DNA of 64,000 nucleotides, taken from positions 22,708 to 86,707 of the forward strand of contig CAKQGH010000003.1 in assembly GCA_934232895.1 (NCBI GenBank). Direction: 5' to 3'. This DNA comes from an uncultured Alphaproteobacteria bacterium. Its GTDB lineage: Bacteria; Pseudomonadota; Alphaproteobacteria; Rs-D84. Positions 1 through 8,078 of this stretch are shown in pieces; the first letter of the stretch is position 1, and the number at the start of each line of letters is the position of its first letter. The notes below the pieces were generated by a model, which was not told the origin of the DNA, searched no databases, and saw nothing but the letters and a program-made list of their open reading frames with translations. The position numbers were made by a program, and so were the translations under genes.

Positions 1-46
1 CAATCGTTGTGAATGGAACCAAACCACCTATCTGGATGTCGCGCAT
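1..46 (-). CDS. nrdG: Anaerobic RNR activating protein NrdG, N-terminus only (cut by window edge)
   Basis: An ATG on the minus strand at 46-44 opens a frame reading MRDIQIGGLVPFTTI before the window ends. The IGGLVPFT start is typical of NrdG-type radical-SAM activases, which put the glycyl radical on class III ribonucleotide reductase. It lies two bases after the stop of the small NrdD-tail gene, so it is almost certainly co-transcribed with nrdD. Only 15 residues are visible, so the radical-SAM CxxxCxxC motif is out of view. Identity rests on these residues and on the operon context. Confidence 0.75.
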   Translation of the reverse strand, partial: MRDIQIGGLVPFTTI

Positions 47-48
47 TT

Positions 49-234
49 TTATGCCGCCTTTTTCAATAATTCACAATGACGCGCGCCTGTGGTCAGGCTG
101 TTTGCCTCGGTAAAGGTTTTGCGTTCGCAGAATTCAGAATATTTACCAATGTTGAAATTAGATACCGGTCTGATGAAACCCATAGAGCGCGAGAAAATTT
201 CACATGGTGTTCTTTGATTATTTGCTGCTTGCAT
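49..234 (-). CDS. Separate glycyl-radical tail of class III ribonucleotide reductase
   Basis: This 61-residue protein carries RTPCEIFSRSMGFIRPVSNF followed by NIGKYSEFCER. It matches the C-terminal glycyl-radical region of NrdD (in E. coli a RRVxGYLG...RPxNxGKxEExxRR pattern); the Gly of SMGF is the likely radical site. It has its own strong Shine-Dalgarno (GGGAGG six bases before the ATG). It is in a different frame from the large NrdD gene, whose stop lies 43 bases upstream. It therefore looks like a genuine second gene rather than a recent frameshift. It would have to dock on the NrdD barrel to be activated by NrdG, whose gene follows directly. The short Cys-containing tail after the motif is unexplained. 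Confidence 0.75.
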   Translation of the reverse strand: MQAANNQRTPCEIFSRSMGFIRPVSNFNIGKYSEFCERKTFTEANSLTTGARHCELLKKAA

Positions 235-277
235 AATTTTCCTCCCTTGATGTTTTTTTGCAATGCGTTATTGTGAT

Positions 278-2314
278 TTATTGTTGTTCGCTGTTTTGAT
301 TCGCGGCGATTTCGGCGTCGCATTTCGGACAGAATTCATGACGACCTGGCAAATATCCGTGTTTCGGACAGATTGAGAATGTCGGCGTCAGTGTCATGTA
401 CGGAATCTTGTAATTTTCAAAGATTGTACGCACAATTTTCTGGGCGGCATCGCCACTGGACACGGGTTCGCCCATATACAGGTGCAACATTGTGCCGCCG
501 GTATATTTGCGCTGTAATTCTTCTTGGTGTTCCAACGCGACAAACGGATCATCGGTAAAGTTCACTGGCAATTGTGTCGAATTGGTGTAATATGGCGCAT
601 CGTGTGTGCCGGCCGTGATAATGTCTGGGAAATTTTTTACATCGGTTTTTGCAAATCGATATGAACAACCCTCGGCTGGGGTGGCCTCCAGATTATACAG
701 GTTGCCGGTTTGTTCCTGGAAATTGGCCAGGTTTTCACGAATGAAATCCATTACATCCAAAACCAATTTTTTGCCCATTGGTGTTGCAATGTTTTCACGG
801 TCGCCCGTAAAGTTGCGCACCATTTCGTTTGCACCGTTCACACCAATCGTTGAAAAATGGTGATTCCAGTTGCCCAAATAGCGGCGTGTAAATGGATACA
901 GCCCGCGTTCCATATTTTTGGTAATTACGCGACGTTTTATTTCCAATGAATCACGCCCCATTTCCAATAACCGTTTCAGTTCGCGGAACAGCCCATCACG
1001 GTCGCCACGGTGCATATATCCAAGGCGCGCCAAATTGATTGTGACAACGCCGATTGAACCGGTCTTTTCCGCCGACCCAAACAGCCCCCCGCCGCGCTTT
1101 AACAATTCACGCACATCCAGGCGCAACCGACAGCACATTGAACGAACATCGGTCGGATTCAAATCGGAATTCAAGAAATTCTGGAAATTCGGAATGCCGT
1201 ATTTCGCCGCCAAATCAAACAAAGGCTTTACATTCGGATGGTTCCATGGGAAATCATCGGTGATGTTATATGTTGGAATTGGGAATGTAAACGGACGGCC
1301 CAATGCGTCGCCCTCGGTCATAACCTCCAAGAAAGCCTTGTTTATCATATCCATTTCCTGTTGCAGGTCACCGTATGTAAATTCGACCTGTTTTTTCCCA
1401 ACAAACGGATGTTGGTCGCGCAAATCTTTGGGGCATGTCCAATCGAATGTGAAATTGATAAACGGTGTCTGGGTGCCCCAACGGCACGGCACGGCACAGT
1501 TAAATATCAATGTCTGCATTGCGTTTTTCACATCGGCATACGACAGTTTGTCCAAACGGACATACGGCGCCAAATATGTATCGACCGATGAAAACGCCTG
1601 GGCACCGGCAAATTCATTCTGTAATGTGCCCAAGAAATTCACCATGTGTGAAATCGCGGTCGCCATGTGACGCGCCGGTTCACATTGCAGGTATCCAGGC
1701 ACGCCGTTAAATCCCTCGTACAGTAATTCACGCAGCGACCATCCGGCACAATACCCGGTCAGCCACCCCAAATCGTGAATGTGAATAGATGCGTTTTTGT
1801 GTGCCTCGGCAATTTCGTGCGGATACAGGTTCAGCCAATATTCCGCTGTCACGCGTTCGCTGGTGCGTAAAATCAACCCACCGATGGAATATCCGATATT
1901 TGCATTTTCCTTGATACGCCAATTGGAACCACCGACATAGCCTTCGATAACCTCGACCGCGTCAACATACGAATCACGGATTTCACTGCGTTTTTGGCGA
2001 TACACAATGTATGATTCCGCCGTTTTATACGCGTGGGCATCCATCAACGCACGGATAACTTGTTCTTGAATTTCTTCGACTGTTGGGAATTTTTCACCAT
2101 ATTGTTCATCCAGTGCGTTCAAAACATTCTGGGTGATTTTTGCAATATCGGCATCAGATATTTCACGGGTGACGGCCACAGCCTTGGCAATGGCATCATA
2201 TATCTTGCGTGCATCAAAAGGCACCGTTTCGCCACCGCGTTTTTGAACCGCCGTCATTTTGGTGGTCAATGTTGGAATTATATCTATTTTTACTTCATTA
2301 TGTGTATCCGACAT
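278..2314 (-). CDS. nrdD: Anaerobic (class III) ribonucleoside-triphosphate reductase, main chain
   Basis: This 678-residue protein reduces ribonucleotides to deoxyribonucleotides without oxygen. An ATP-cone domain is seen at about residues 18-110 (KRGGETVPFDARKIYDAI). The catalytic ten-stranded barrel follows, with the conserved NWRIKENANIGYS, FNCAVPCRWGTQTPF and GLYPFTRRYLG stretches. The C-terminus has a zinc-type site (CPKHGY...CPKCD) and then stops, with no glycyl-radical motif on the same chain. That motif is supplied by the small gene immediately downstream. Upstream lie two NrdR-type boxes overlapping a promoter. The start ATG at 2314 gives a normal N-terminus ahead of the ATP cone. 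Confidence 0.95.
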   Translation of the reverse strand: MSDTHNEVKIDIIPTLTTKMTAVQKRGGETVPFDARKIYDAIAKAVAVTREISDADIAKITQNVLNALDEQYGEKFPTVEEIQEQVIRALMDAHAYKTAESYIVYRQKRSEIRDSYVDAVEVIEGYVGGSNWRIKENANIGYSIGGLILRTSERVTAEYWLNLYPHEIAEAHKNASIHIHDLGWLTGYCAGWSLRELLYEGFNGVPGYLQCEPARHMATAISHMVNFLGTLQNEFAGAQAFSSVDTYLAPYVRLDKLSYADVKNAMQTLIFNCAVPCRWGTQTPFINFTFDWTCPKDLRDQHPFVGKKQVEFTYGDLQQEMDMINKAFLEVMTEGDALGRPFTFPIPTYNITDDFPWNHPNVKPLFDLAAKYGIPNFQNFLNSDLNPTDVRSMCCRLRLDVRELLKRGGGLFGSAEKTGSIGVVTINLARLGYMHRGDRDGLFRELKRLLEMGRDSLEIKRRVITKNMERGLYPFTRRYLGNWNHHFSTIGVNGANEMVRNFTGDRENIATPMGKKLVLDVMDFIRENLANFQEQTGNLYNLEATPAEGCSYRFAKTDVKNFPDIITAGTHDAPYYTNSTQLPVNFTDDPFVALEHQEELQRKYTGGTMLHLYMGEPVSSGDAAQKIVRTIFENYKIPYMTLTPTFSICPKHGYLPGRHEFCPKCDAEIAANQNSEQQ

Positions 2315-2338
2315 CTGTTTTACCCTTGTAGACTAAAA

Positions 2339-2404
2339 ATACAATATATAGTGGTTGTTTTTCTTGTTTGATAACAATATATAGGTTATTGGGATTTCTA
2401 TCAA
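2339..2404 (-). promoter_or_regulatory. nrdD promoter with two tandem NrdR-type boxes
   Basis: On the minus strand a -35 TTGATA (2399-2404) and a -10 TATATT (2376-2381) are 17 bases apart. Two copies of CAATATATAG (plus-strand 2342-2351 and 2375-2384) match the NrdR core CWATATATWG and are 33 bases apart, close to three helical turns. The distal box overlaps the -10. NrdR binding here would block nrdD transcription when dATP is plentiful. NrdR itself is not in the window. Confidence 0.7.
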
Positions 2405-2557
2405 CACGGAAAACATAATTTTTTTTTATTTTTTACTTTACTTTTATAAACGGCGGTTTTCTGGGGTGTTGCTGTGGCGACTGGTATCCGAATCGGCATA
2501 CTAAATATATTTTTGTGTAAACAATTCGGCCAAAACTGATTCGTTTTTGACCCCAAA

Positions 2558-2605
2558 ATACAAAATATAGATATATTTTTGCGAATCAGTGACTATATAT
2601 TGACA
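2558..2605. promoter_or_regulatory. Second possible pair of NrdR-type boxes
   Basis: CTATATATTG at 2593-2602 matches the NrdR core perfectly. CAAAATATAG at 2561-2570 matches at nine of ten positions, and the pair is 32 bases apart, the usual tandem spacing. They lie in the 435-base gap between the divergent nrdD and acyl-ligase genes, about 200 bases farther out than the first pair. No gene start adjoins them, so the target is unclear. The rest of 2405-2650 is AT-rich and shows no coding signal. Confidence 0.45.
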
Positions 2606-2652
2606 AAATGGGGATAAAAATCGTACGCATGGGGCGCATAGGATAAAATAGG

Positions 2653-2717
2653 TTGTGTTTCCCAATAAAAAAAATGTATAGTGTGTATATGTCTGGGTAA
2701 TGGTTATCCAGATTTTT
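2653..2717 (+). promoter_or_regulatory. Putative promoter and leader hairpin of the acyl-CoA ligase gene
   Basis: TTGTGT (2653-2658), an 18-base spacer and TATAGT (2677-2682) form a plausible sigma-70 promoter. A few bases past the predicted start of transcription there is a hairpin CTGGGTAA-TGG-TTATCCAG (2693-2711) followed by TTTTTAATT. It could act as an attenuator, because the coding region begins only at 2750. This is read by eye and is tentative. Confidence 0.35.
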
Positions 2718-2749
2718 AATTAAAACCAAAAAACAAAAGCAGAATTATC

Positions 2750-4336
2750 ATGATGAAAAATGTATATGATATGCTGCGCGATGTATGTTCCCAGAACAAG
2801 GACCGTATTTTCTTTGTCAGACAGAACGAAACATACGCAGATTTGTTAAAAAAGGTCAAACAGCGCGCGGTGTTATTGGCGCAAAAATTTGGCATTAAAA
2901 AGGGTGATACGGTTGCAATTCTGTCGGGTAATACCCCGGAATTTATCAAATCGTATTTTGCAATTATGTCCCAGGGCGCGCGTGCGTTGATGTTGGACAC
3001 CGGATTGTCGGCGGACGAACATCTGAATATGATGCAGCGCACGAATTGCAAATTGGCGTTGGCGCAAAAATCGCACTTTATTGATGGTGGGCCGACAATG
3101 TACGACATTGAATCAATCGATGAAACCGACGAAAAAGATTTCGTTGCCGCCGATGTTTCGCGTGACGATATTGCGATGTTGTCGTTTACATCGGGCTCGA
3201 CCGGTAATCCCAAGGTCGTTGGCCTGACACACAATAATTTGTTGTCCCTGGCCGAGGGCGCGTTGTTTTACACGCCGGTAATTCATCCGGGGTATACATT
3301 CTATGGGTTTTTGCCACTGTATCATATATATGGTGTTGTGATAAATATCATTGCGCCGATTATTTTACGTGGGCAATTGCTGTTGCAGCCAATTTTGAAC
3401 CCACGCGAATTTTTGAAAGATTTCAAACAATACCGGCCCGAGGTTATCCCCGCCGTCCCCCGTATATGGGAGGCGTTCTATAAAAAGATTGTGGACAGTG
3501 CGCGTGAAAAACATGTGTACACAATTATGCGTATGGTAATTTCAATGCGGCATGTATTGCGCGCAATTGGGTTGGGATTTATCGTTGATAAAATAACCAA
3601 GCCTGTGCACGACATATTCGGCGGCAATACCAAGGTTTTGGTATCGGCGGGTGCGACATTGAAACCGACCATTCGTAAATTCTTTGAAAGTCTGGATTTC
3701 GTGGTGGGCGATTGTTATGGTTTGACCGAAACCACGGGACCATCAAACTTTAATTTTGCATTTCGTCGTGCCGACGGTTCCATGTACTATGCGGGGCCAC
3801 TGCCGGGCAATGAAATCCAGATTCACAATCCGGACCGCGATGGCGTCGGTGAAATATGGATGCGTGGCAATATGGTAATGCCCGGATACATTGATAATGA
3901 CGAGGCCAACGCCGCCGCATTCGAAGACGGTTGGTTCAAAACCGGCGATTTGGGCAAACTGGATCGCCGTGGTCGCTTGATTGTCAAGGGCCGCCAGAAA
4001 CAGGTCATTGTTTTGGACAGCGGTAAAAATGTATATCCCGATGAACTGGAAGATTTATACCTGCAAAACGATGAAATATTGGCGGCGGCGGTGTTTGAAT
4101 ATGTTATAAATGGGAAAATTGTCCCATTTGCCGTATTCCAGGTAAAACCTGGCACAACCGTTGCGCGCACCGCAATGTTGATGAAGGCATCAAACCTGAA
4201 AATTGCGCCGTATAAATGGGTGAAACACTTTGCCATTACCGAAGAAGAATTGCCCCAAACATCGGCCAAGAAAATCAAGCATTTTGCCGTGCGTGAAATG
4301 CTGGATAATGGTGCATTTACGCGCGCAGAACAATAG
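2750..4336 (+). CDS. AMP-forming acyl-CoA synthetase/ligase (long-chain fatty acid type)
   Basis: This 528-residue adenylate-forming enzyme has the AMP-binding P-loop LSFTSGSTGNPKVV (about residues 143-156), the YGLTETTG motif and the GWFKTGDLG hinge motif. The C-terminal lid carries KGRQKQVIVLDSGKNVYPDE and the catalytic-lysine region LPQTSAKKIK. It activates a carboxylic acid, probably a fatty acid, with ATP and CoA in the cytoplasm. The substrate cannot be fixed from sequence. There is no transmembrane segment. Two ATGs (2750, 2753) are possible starts and the Shine-Dalgarno is weak. The gene is transcribed alone and ends at a strong terminator. Confidence 0.88.
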   Translation: MMKNVYDMLRDVCSQNKDRIFFVRQNETYADLLKKVKQRAVLLAQKFGIKKGDTVAILSGNTPEFIKSYFAIMSQGARALMLDTGLSADEHLNMMQRTNCKLALAQKSHFIDGGPTMYDIESIDETDEKDFVAADVSRDDIAMLSFTSGSTGNPKVVGLTHNNLLSLAEGALFYTPVIHPGYTFYGFLPLYHIYGVVINIIAPIILRGQLLLQPILNPREFLKDFKQYRPEVIPAVPRIWEAFYKKIVDSAREKHVYTIMRMVISMRHVLRAIGLGFIVDKITKPVHDIFGGNTKVLVSAGATLKPTIRKFFESLDFVVGDCYGLTETTGPSNFNFAFRRADGSMYYAGPLPGNEIQIHNPDRDGVGEIWMRGNMVMPGYIDNDEANAAAFEDGWFKTGDLGKLDRRGRLIVKGRQKQVIVLDSGKNVYPDELEDLYLQNDEILAAAVFEYVINGKIVPFAVFQVKPGTTVARTAMLMKASNLKIAPYKWVKHFAITEEELPQTSAKKIKHFAVREMLDNGAFTRAEQ

Positions 4337-4346
4337 GTGCGACAAG

Positions 4347-4378
4347 TACCCACCCCAGTGGTGGGTATTTATTTTTGA
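4347..4378 (+). terminator. Intrinsic terminator of the acyl-CoA ligase gene
   Basis: The stem TACCCACC/GGTGGGTA (4347-4354 with 4360-4367) is followed by a T-rich run, eleven bases after the stop codon. Confidence 0.75.
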
Positions 4379-4386
4379 ATGCGTCC

Positions 4387-4414
4387 TTGACAAAAATAAT
4401 ATTTGGGCTATATT
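4387..4414 (+). promoter_or_regulatory. Sigma-70 promoter of the 4439 gene
   Basis: A perfect -35 TTGACA (4387-4392) and a -10 TATATT (4409-4414) are separated by 16 bases. The expected start of transcription leaves a leader of about 18 bases holding the AGGGAG Shine-Dalgarno. Confidence 0.7.
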
Positions 4415-4438
4415 TACGGTGTGAAAAGGGAGATTGCA

Positions 4439-5254
4439 ATGCCAAAACTGGATGAAACGACAATCAAAAACATATTAAAATACAACATTTCGCGACCGTA
4501 TTTTGGTACATTTACGGCGTCGAATCTCAGTACGGCGTATGCCAACATTCGCGTCAGCAGTGATTGGGACAACCCGATAACATCGGTCCCTGTGCGTGTT
4601 GGAACCATAAACGGCGATGTTATTTGCAATGCGTTGTGGAATGAAATGTCGTACAACCCGGTGCGCTTTGGCAATGTGTCACCGTTTTTGCATAATGGCA
4701 AAAACAATATTTACCATTTTTGTTCTAATTTTAATTCTGTGCCAACAACACCAGAAAATTATCCAATATTGGCGACAATTCGCGGTCGCTTGATTGAATA
4801 TATGACATTAAACGCCGCGCCAAACGGCAAATGGAATGATGAATTGCACACCACACCCGACGGGTATGTGGAAATATCGTTGCCGTATGGTACAACCAAC
4901 CATACATATAAAAAATTGGCGTGTTTGCGCGACAGCATTGCGGCAATTGCGCGCCAAAATGTGGCCGATTTTTCTAAAAAACGTGGTCTGTATCGCCCGG
5001 CGATAACCGCGATGGTTGCGCTGCGTCATCCAAATGCAATTCGTTCAATGGCGCCGGTTGTGCCAATCCCCACGGCGCGTCAAATGTTGGCCGATGCCGC
5101 CCAGAGCGAAGAGATATACGACGACAGATATTTCGATATGTTGGACAATGCGGCGATTACAATGGACAATCGCGCATACATATCCAATGATTTATTCGCC
5201 CAGGCAAAAAGCGACCACGCGTATTTAATGCAGCAATTGGAAAACCAACGATAA
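4439..5254 (+). CDS. Hypothetical protein, 271 residues
   Basis: I do not recognise this protein. It begins at ATG 4439 behind AGGGAG and a near-consensus promoter, and it ends at a bidirectional terminator, so it is a single-gene transcript. The sequence looks soluble, with no signal peptide or membrane segment. It is moderately rich in Asn and Tyr in its first half (RPYFGTFTASNLSTAYANIR) and helical and charged near the C-terminus. An extended frame upstream to 4403 has no ribosome site. No functional clue comes from the neighbours. Confidence 0.7.
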   Translation: MPKLDETTIKNILKYNISRPYFGTFTASNLSTAYANIRVSSDWDNPITSVPVRVGTINGDVICNALWNEMSYNPVRFGNVSPFLHNGKNNIYHFCSNFNSVPTTPENYPILATIRGRLIEYMTLNAAPNGKWNDELHTTPDGYVEISLPYGTTNHTYKKLACLRDSIAAIARQNVADFSKKRGLYRPAITAMVALRHPNAIRSMAPVVPIPTARQMLADAAQSEEIYDDRYFDMLDNAAITMDNRAYISNDLFAQAKSDHAYLMQQLENQR

Positions 5255-5284
5255 AAAATACCGGCAAAACAGCCGGTATTTTTA
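5254..5284. terminator. Bidirectional terminator between convergent genes
   Basis: AAAAATACCGGC and GCCGGTATTTTT form a stem with A and T runs on both sides. It serves the 4439 gene on the plus strand and the 5282 gene on the minus strand. Confidence 0.85.
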
Positions 5285-6520
5285 TTTGCAAAACGCCGTG
5301 TATGGTGGGTTAGATAAATCGGTGTCTATTTCACCATTTCCGCAATCCAAGCAATTAAACCGACGGTTTTGTGAATGATTACGGTCCAGTGGTACGGTAA
5401 ATCCCTCCATATCGGAAATGTTTGCAATGTATGCCCGGTTTGGAAATCCAAAATAAACCGCACGGTTCGGCCCGCTGCATTGGGTTGCATTTGGATAGCA
5501 CGCCGCGTTGGTTATTTTTGATGTATCGGGCGCGCAATATGATGCACACGTGTCCGGATCGGTCACCATTTTTTCGCAATCGGTGCATGATGTGCGGCCG
5601 ATTGTCAATGTTGTACCCAGTGTTCCGAACACAACCCCACCGGTGACATTATTACATTTTTTGATTGTTTGATTGTTGTTAGGGTCGGTCACGCACTCCC
5701 ATTCCAGGGTATTATAATTCAACCGTGCCACCATATTATTCGGGCAATTTTTTGTTGGAAACGGATTGACGCATTCCCATACCTTGTCAACCAACACGGC
5801 GGTTTGCTGGGCGGCGCACAGTGGTTTGCGCGATTCATCGGCAACACATTGCTGTTGATCGGAATCCCAAATCATATCGCCGCCGCAATCGGTTTTTGGG
5901 TTATACCCAATACATTGCCAGCGTCCAAAACGATATATTTTTACGGTGCCGGTCGGACACAAAATATCGTCGCCCGCGGCGGCGGCAAAAACGGTTTCGG
6001 TGTCGGGAATGTCATATTGGGTCATATATATCAATTGGCCATCGGTCAATTTTAATGTGTCCAGCATTGTTTTCGGTACGCGCCGTCCCGATTCCGCGTT
6101 GCCTGATACGATTGTGCCATTTAGTAAAACGCCAAATGCGCCCGCATCGGAATAATATTCTTCCATTATTTCCAGCATACTGTTTATATTTTCCGCCGCC
6201 AGTGGTGCGGTGGTTGTCACGATATAACTGTATGTGGGCTTTTTATTTTTCACAATTTCGCATTCGGTTTCGCGGCCGCCCGAATTCATACAGAAAAATT
6301 GACTGGATATGCCGTTTTGTTCAACGCAAATATCATTAAAACTGGTGCCCTTTATCTGGGCATTATGGACGGCGGCGGCGCATTGTGCAACCGCGTGCAA
6401 ATCGGCGCGTGCAACCGCGTATTCTGTTGTGGTTTCGGGAACCTGTTGATGGGGGGCGCTGATTGTGTAATACCCCAGCATAAATATCGCCACCAAAATC
6501 ATAATAAAAATATTCATCAT
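5282..6520 (-). CDS. Membrane-anchored cysteine-rich exported protein
   Basis: This 412-residue protein has an N-terminal hydrophobic segment (IFIMILVAIFMLGYYTI) that would anchor it or act as an uncleaved signal. A globular part of about 180 residues follows, then a Cys-rich C-terminal half with CxxC-type pairs such as SCTDCEK and NCLDCGN. The layout (short N-terminal helix, then an extracytoplasmic Cys-rich region) resembles minor pilins or surface adhesins. There is no clear prepilin cleavage site, so this is only a possibility. Many disulphides would require periplasmic or surface location. The AGAGGGA Shine-Dalgarno sits just before tandem ATGs at 6520 and 6517. It is a single gene, divergent from lptE. 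Confidence 0.65.
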   Translation of the reverse strand: MMNIFIMILVAIFMLGYYTISAPHQQVPETTTEYAVARADLHAVAQCAAAVHNAQIKGTSFNDICVEQNGISSQFFCMNSGGRETECEIVKNKKPTYSYIVTTTAPLAAENINSMLEIMEEYYSDAGAFGVLLNGTIVSGNAESGRRVPKTMLDTLKLTDGQLIYMTQYDIPDTETVFAAAAGDDILCPTGTVKIYRFGRWQCIGYNPKTDCGGDMIWDSDQQQCVADESRKPLCAAQQTAVLVDKVWECVNPFPTKNCPNNMVARLNYNTLEWECVTDPNNNQTIKKCNNVTGGVVFGTLGTTLTIGRTSCTDCEKMVTDPDTCASYCAPDTSKITNAACYPNATQCSGPNRAVYFGFPNRAYIANISDMEGFTVPLDRNHSQNRRFNCLDCGNGEIDTDLSNPPYTAFCK

Positions 6521-6610
6521 TCCCTCTTGCGATTTATTAAAAGTCTAGGTAATATAAGGATAAAAAGCAATAGGAAATCGCATCAAGTATTCAAAAAGGT
6601 TGTGGTGATT

Positions 6611-7084
6611 ATGAAAAAAATATTGGCGATATTGGTTGCATTGTTTGTATCGGCGTGTGGTTTTCGCCCAATGTTTGCGGGCAATGATACCGATATTTAT
6701 GTTGCCCCAATCAGTGGAATCAACGGCATAGAATTACGCAATGCATTGAATGCAAAATTTGGTGGTGTGCGTGATGCGTCGGCGCAATATAAATTGGTTG
6801 TCACATTGTCCGAACCATATACTAAATACAAGGCATTGGAATCAACCGGCGATGCCACATGGCAAGAAATCGTCCTGCGGGCGGAATATGTGTTGTCGCG
6901 TGGCGATACGGAAATTGCGCGTGGCCATGACAGTGCATCGGAATCATATACATTTGTGCGGTACCTGGTTGCGGCGAACGCATCGTATAATAATGCCGTT
7001 CAAAACACTATTTTGGTTTTGGCAGATAAAATCAGTGCGCGCGCAATCGCAGAAACGGCGGCGGACGCAAACGGTAAAAAATAA
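6611..7084 (+). CDS. lptE: LPS-assembly lipoprotein LptE
   Basis: This 157-residue lipoprotein has signal peptide MKKILAILVALFVSAC with a lipobox (SAC) and mature N-terminus CGFRPMF, the hallmark of LptE. LptE plugs the LptD barrel and helps insert lipopolysaccharide into the outer membrane. The remainder has the short alternating-strand pattern of the family. Its stop overlaps the holA start (TAATG), the usual lptE-holA coupling in Proteobacteria. The start at 6611 is chosen because the signal peptide begins there; longer frames upstream lack a ribosome site. Confidence 0.88.
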   Translation: MKKILAILVALFVSACGFRPMFAGNDTDIYVAPISGINGIELRNALNAKFGGVRDASAQYKLVVTLSEPYTKYKALESTGDATWQEIVLRAEYVLSRGDTEIARGHDSASESYTFVRYLVAANASYNNAVQNTILVLADKISARAIAETAADANGKK

Positions 7085-8073
7085 TGAAATGGCGTGAACC
7101 CGACTTTAATAATGGAATTGGAAAAATTCGTGCGGTTTTGATATATGGCCCCGATGGCGGTATGGTCGATGAATTTTGTGACCGGGCAATTTCCAAACTG
7201 GAAATAGACAAAGATAATATGTTCGCACTGGATGCGGACGAATTGCGCGAAAAACAAGACGCCGTATTTGCCGAGGCGTGCAGTCCATCTATGTTTGGTG
7301 GCCGCAAAATGGTGATTATTTCCAATGCGTCGGACGGGTCGGCAAAACAGATTGATGAATTGGTATCGCACCCCGGGTTGTGCGCAACAGTTGTTGTTTG
7401 TGCGGGCGAATTGCGTGCCGGTGGTGGGCTGCGTGCGTTGTTTGAAAATGGGGCCGAGATTGCGGCATTGCCATGTTATAACGATGATGCGCGTGCGCTG
7501 GAATCATTGATACGGCGTGAATTGTCGGCATCGGTGGGAATTGAGCAAATCACGCCAGACGCCATGGAATATATGGTTTCGCACATGGGGGGCGACCGTG
7601 GAATTACCCGTGGTTTTTTAACGAAAATTGCATTGTATGTGCATGACAAGGGTCGTGTTGAGTTGGACGATGTTGAAAAATGTCTGCCCGATACGGGGGC
7701 GGCCGATATGGATGATTTTCTGTATTCGTTGACCGCCGGATACATTGCACAAACTATGCAGGCATTGGACCGATTGCTGTACACCGGGACCGATGCGAAT
7801 AAATTACTGCGTGCGTTGGATGCACATTTCAAAAAATTGCTGACCGCGGTTGTTGACGGGCAATTGCCGCGCCTGTTTTGGAAGGTCGAAGATAAATTCA
7901 AACGCGCAATGAAAATATGGCCTGAATCTGAAACCACTGCGGTTTTGGTTCGGTTAAATGAATTGGAAAAACAATTACGAACAACGGGTATGCCGGGCGA
8001 GGTTTTAATGCGCGATTTCGCATTGAAATTGTCTATGCGCGCGGCCAAGTTGTCGGTCAAACAAAGGAAATAG
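7084..8073 (+). CDS. holA: DNA polymerase III delta subunit
   Basis: This 329-residue protein is the clamp-loader delta subunit that opens the beta ring. The N-terminal region IRAVLIYGPDGGMVDEFC is the degenerate nucleotide-binding loop typical of HolA, and FGGRKMVIISNA is the conserved strand that follows. The C-terminal two-thirds is the helical collar region, including ANKLLRALDAHFKKLL. It is translationally coupled to lptE through an ATG overlapping the lptE stop. Length and context match the family well. Confidence 0.88.
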   Translation: MKWREPDFNNGIGKIRAVLIYGPDGGMVDEFCDRAISKLEIDKDNMFALDADELREKQDAVFAEACSPSMFGGRKMVIISNASDGSAKQIDELVSHPGLCATVVVCAGELRAGGGLRALFENGAEIAALPCYNDDARALESLIRRELSASVGIEQITPDAMEYMVSHMGGDRGITRGFLTKIALYVHDKGRVELDDVEKCLPDTGAADMDDFLYSLTAGYIAQTMQALDRLLYTGTDANKLLRALDAHFKKLLTAVVDGQLPRLFWKVEDKFKRAMKIWPESETTAVLVRLNELEKQLRTTGMPGEVLMRDFALKLSMRAAKLSVKQRK

Positions 8074-8078
8074 ATAAA

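Noticed and set aside
918..1670. A 250-residue plus-strand frame inside nrdD
   Set aside because: It is a shadow of the conserved nrdD coding strand and has no ribosome site.
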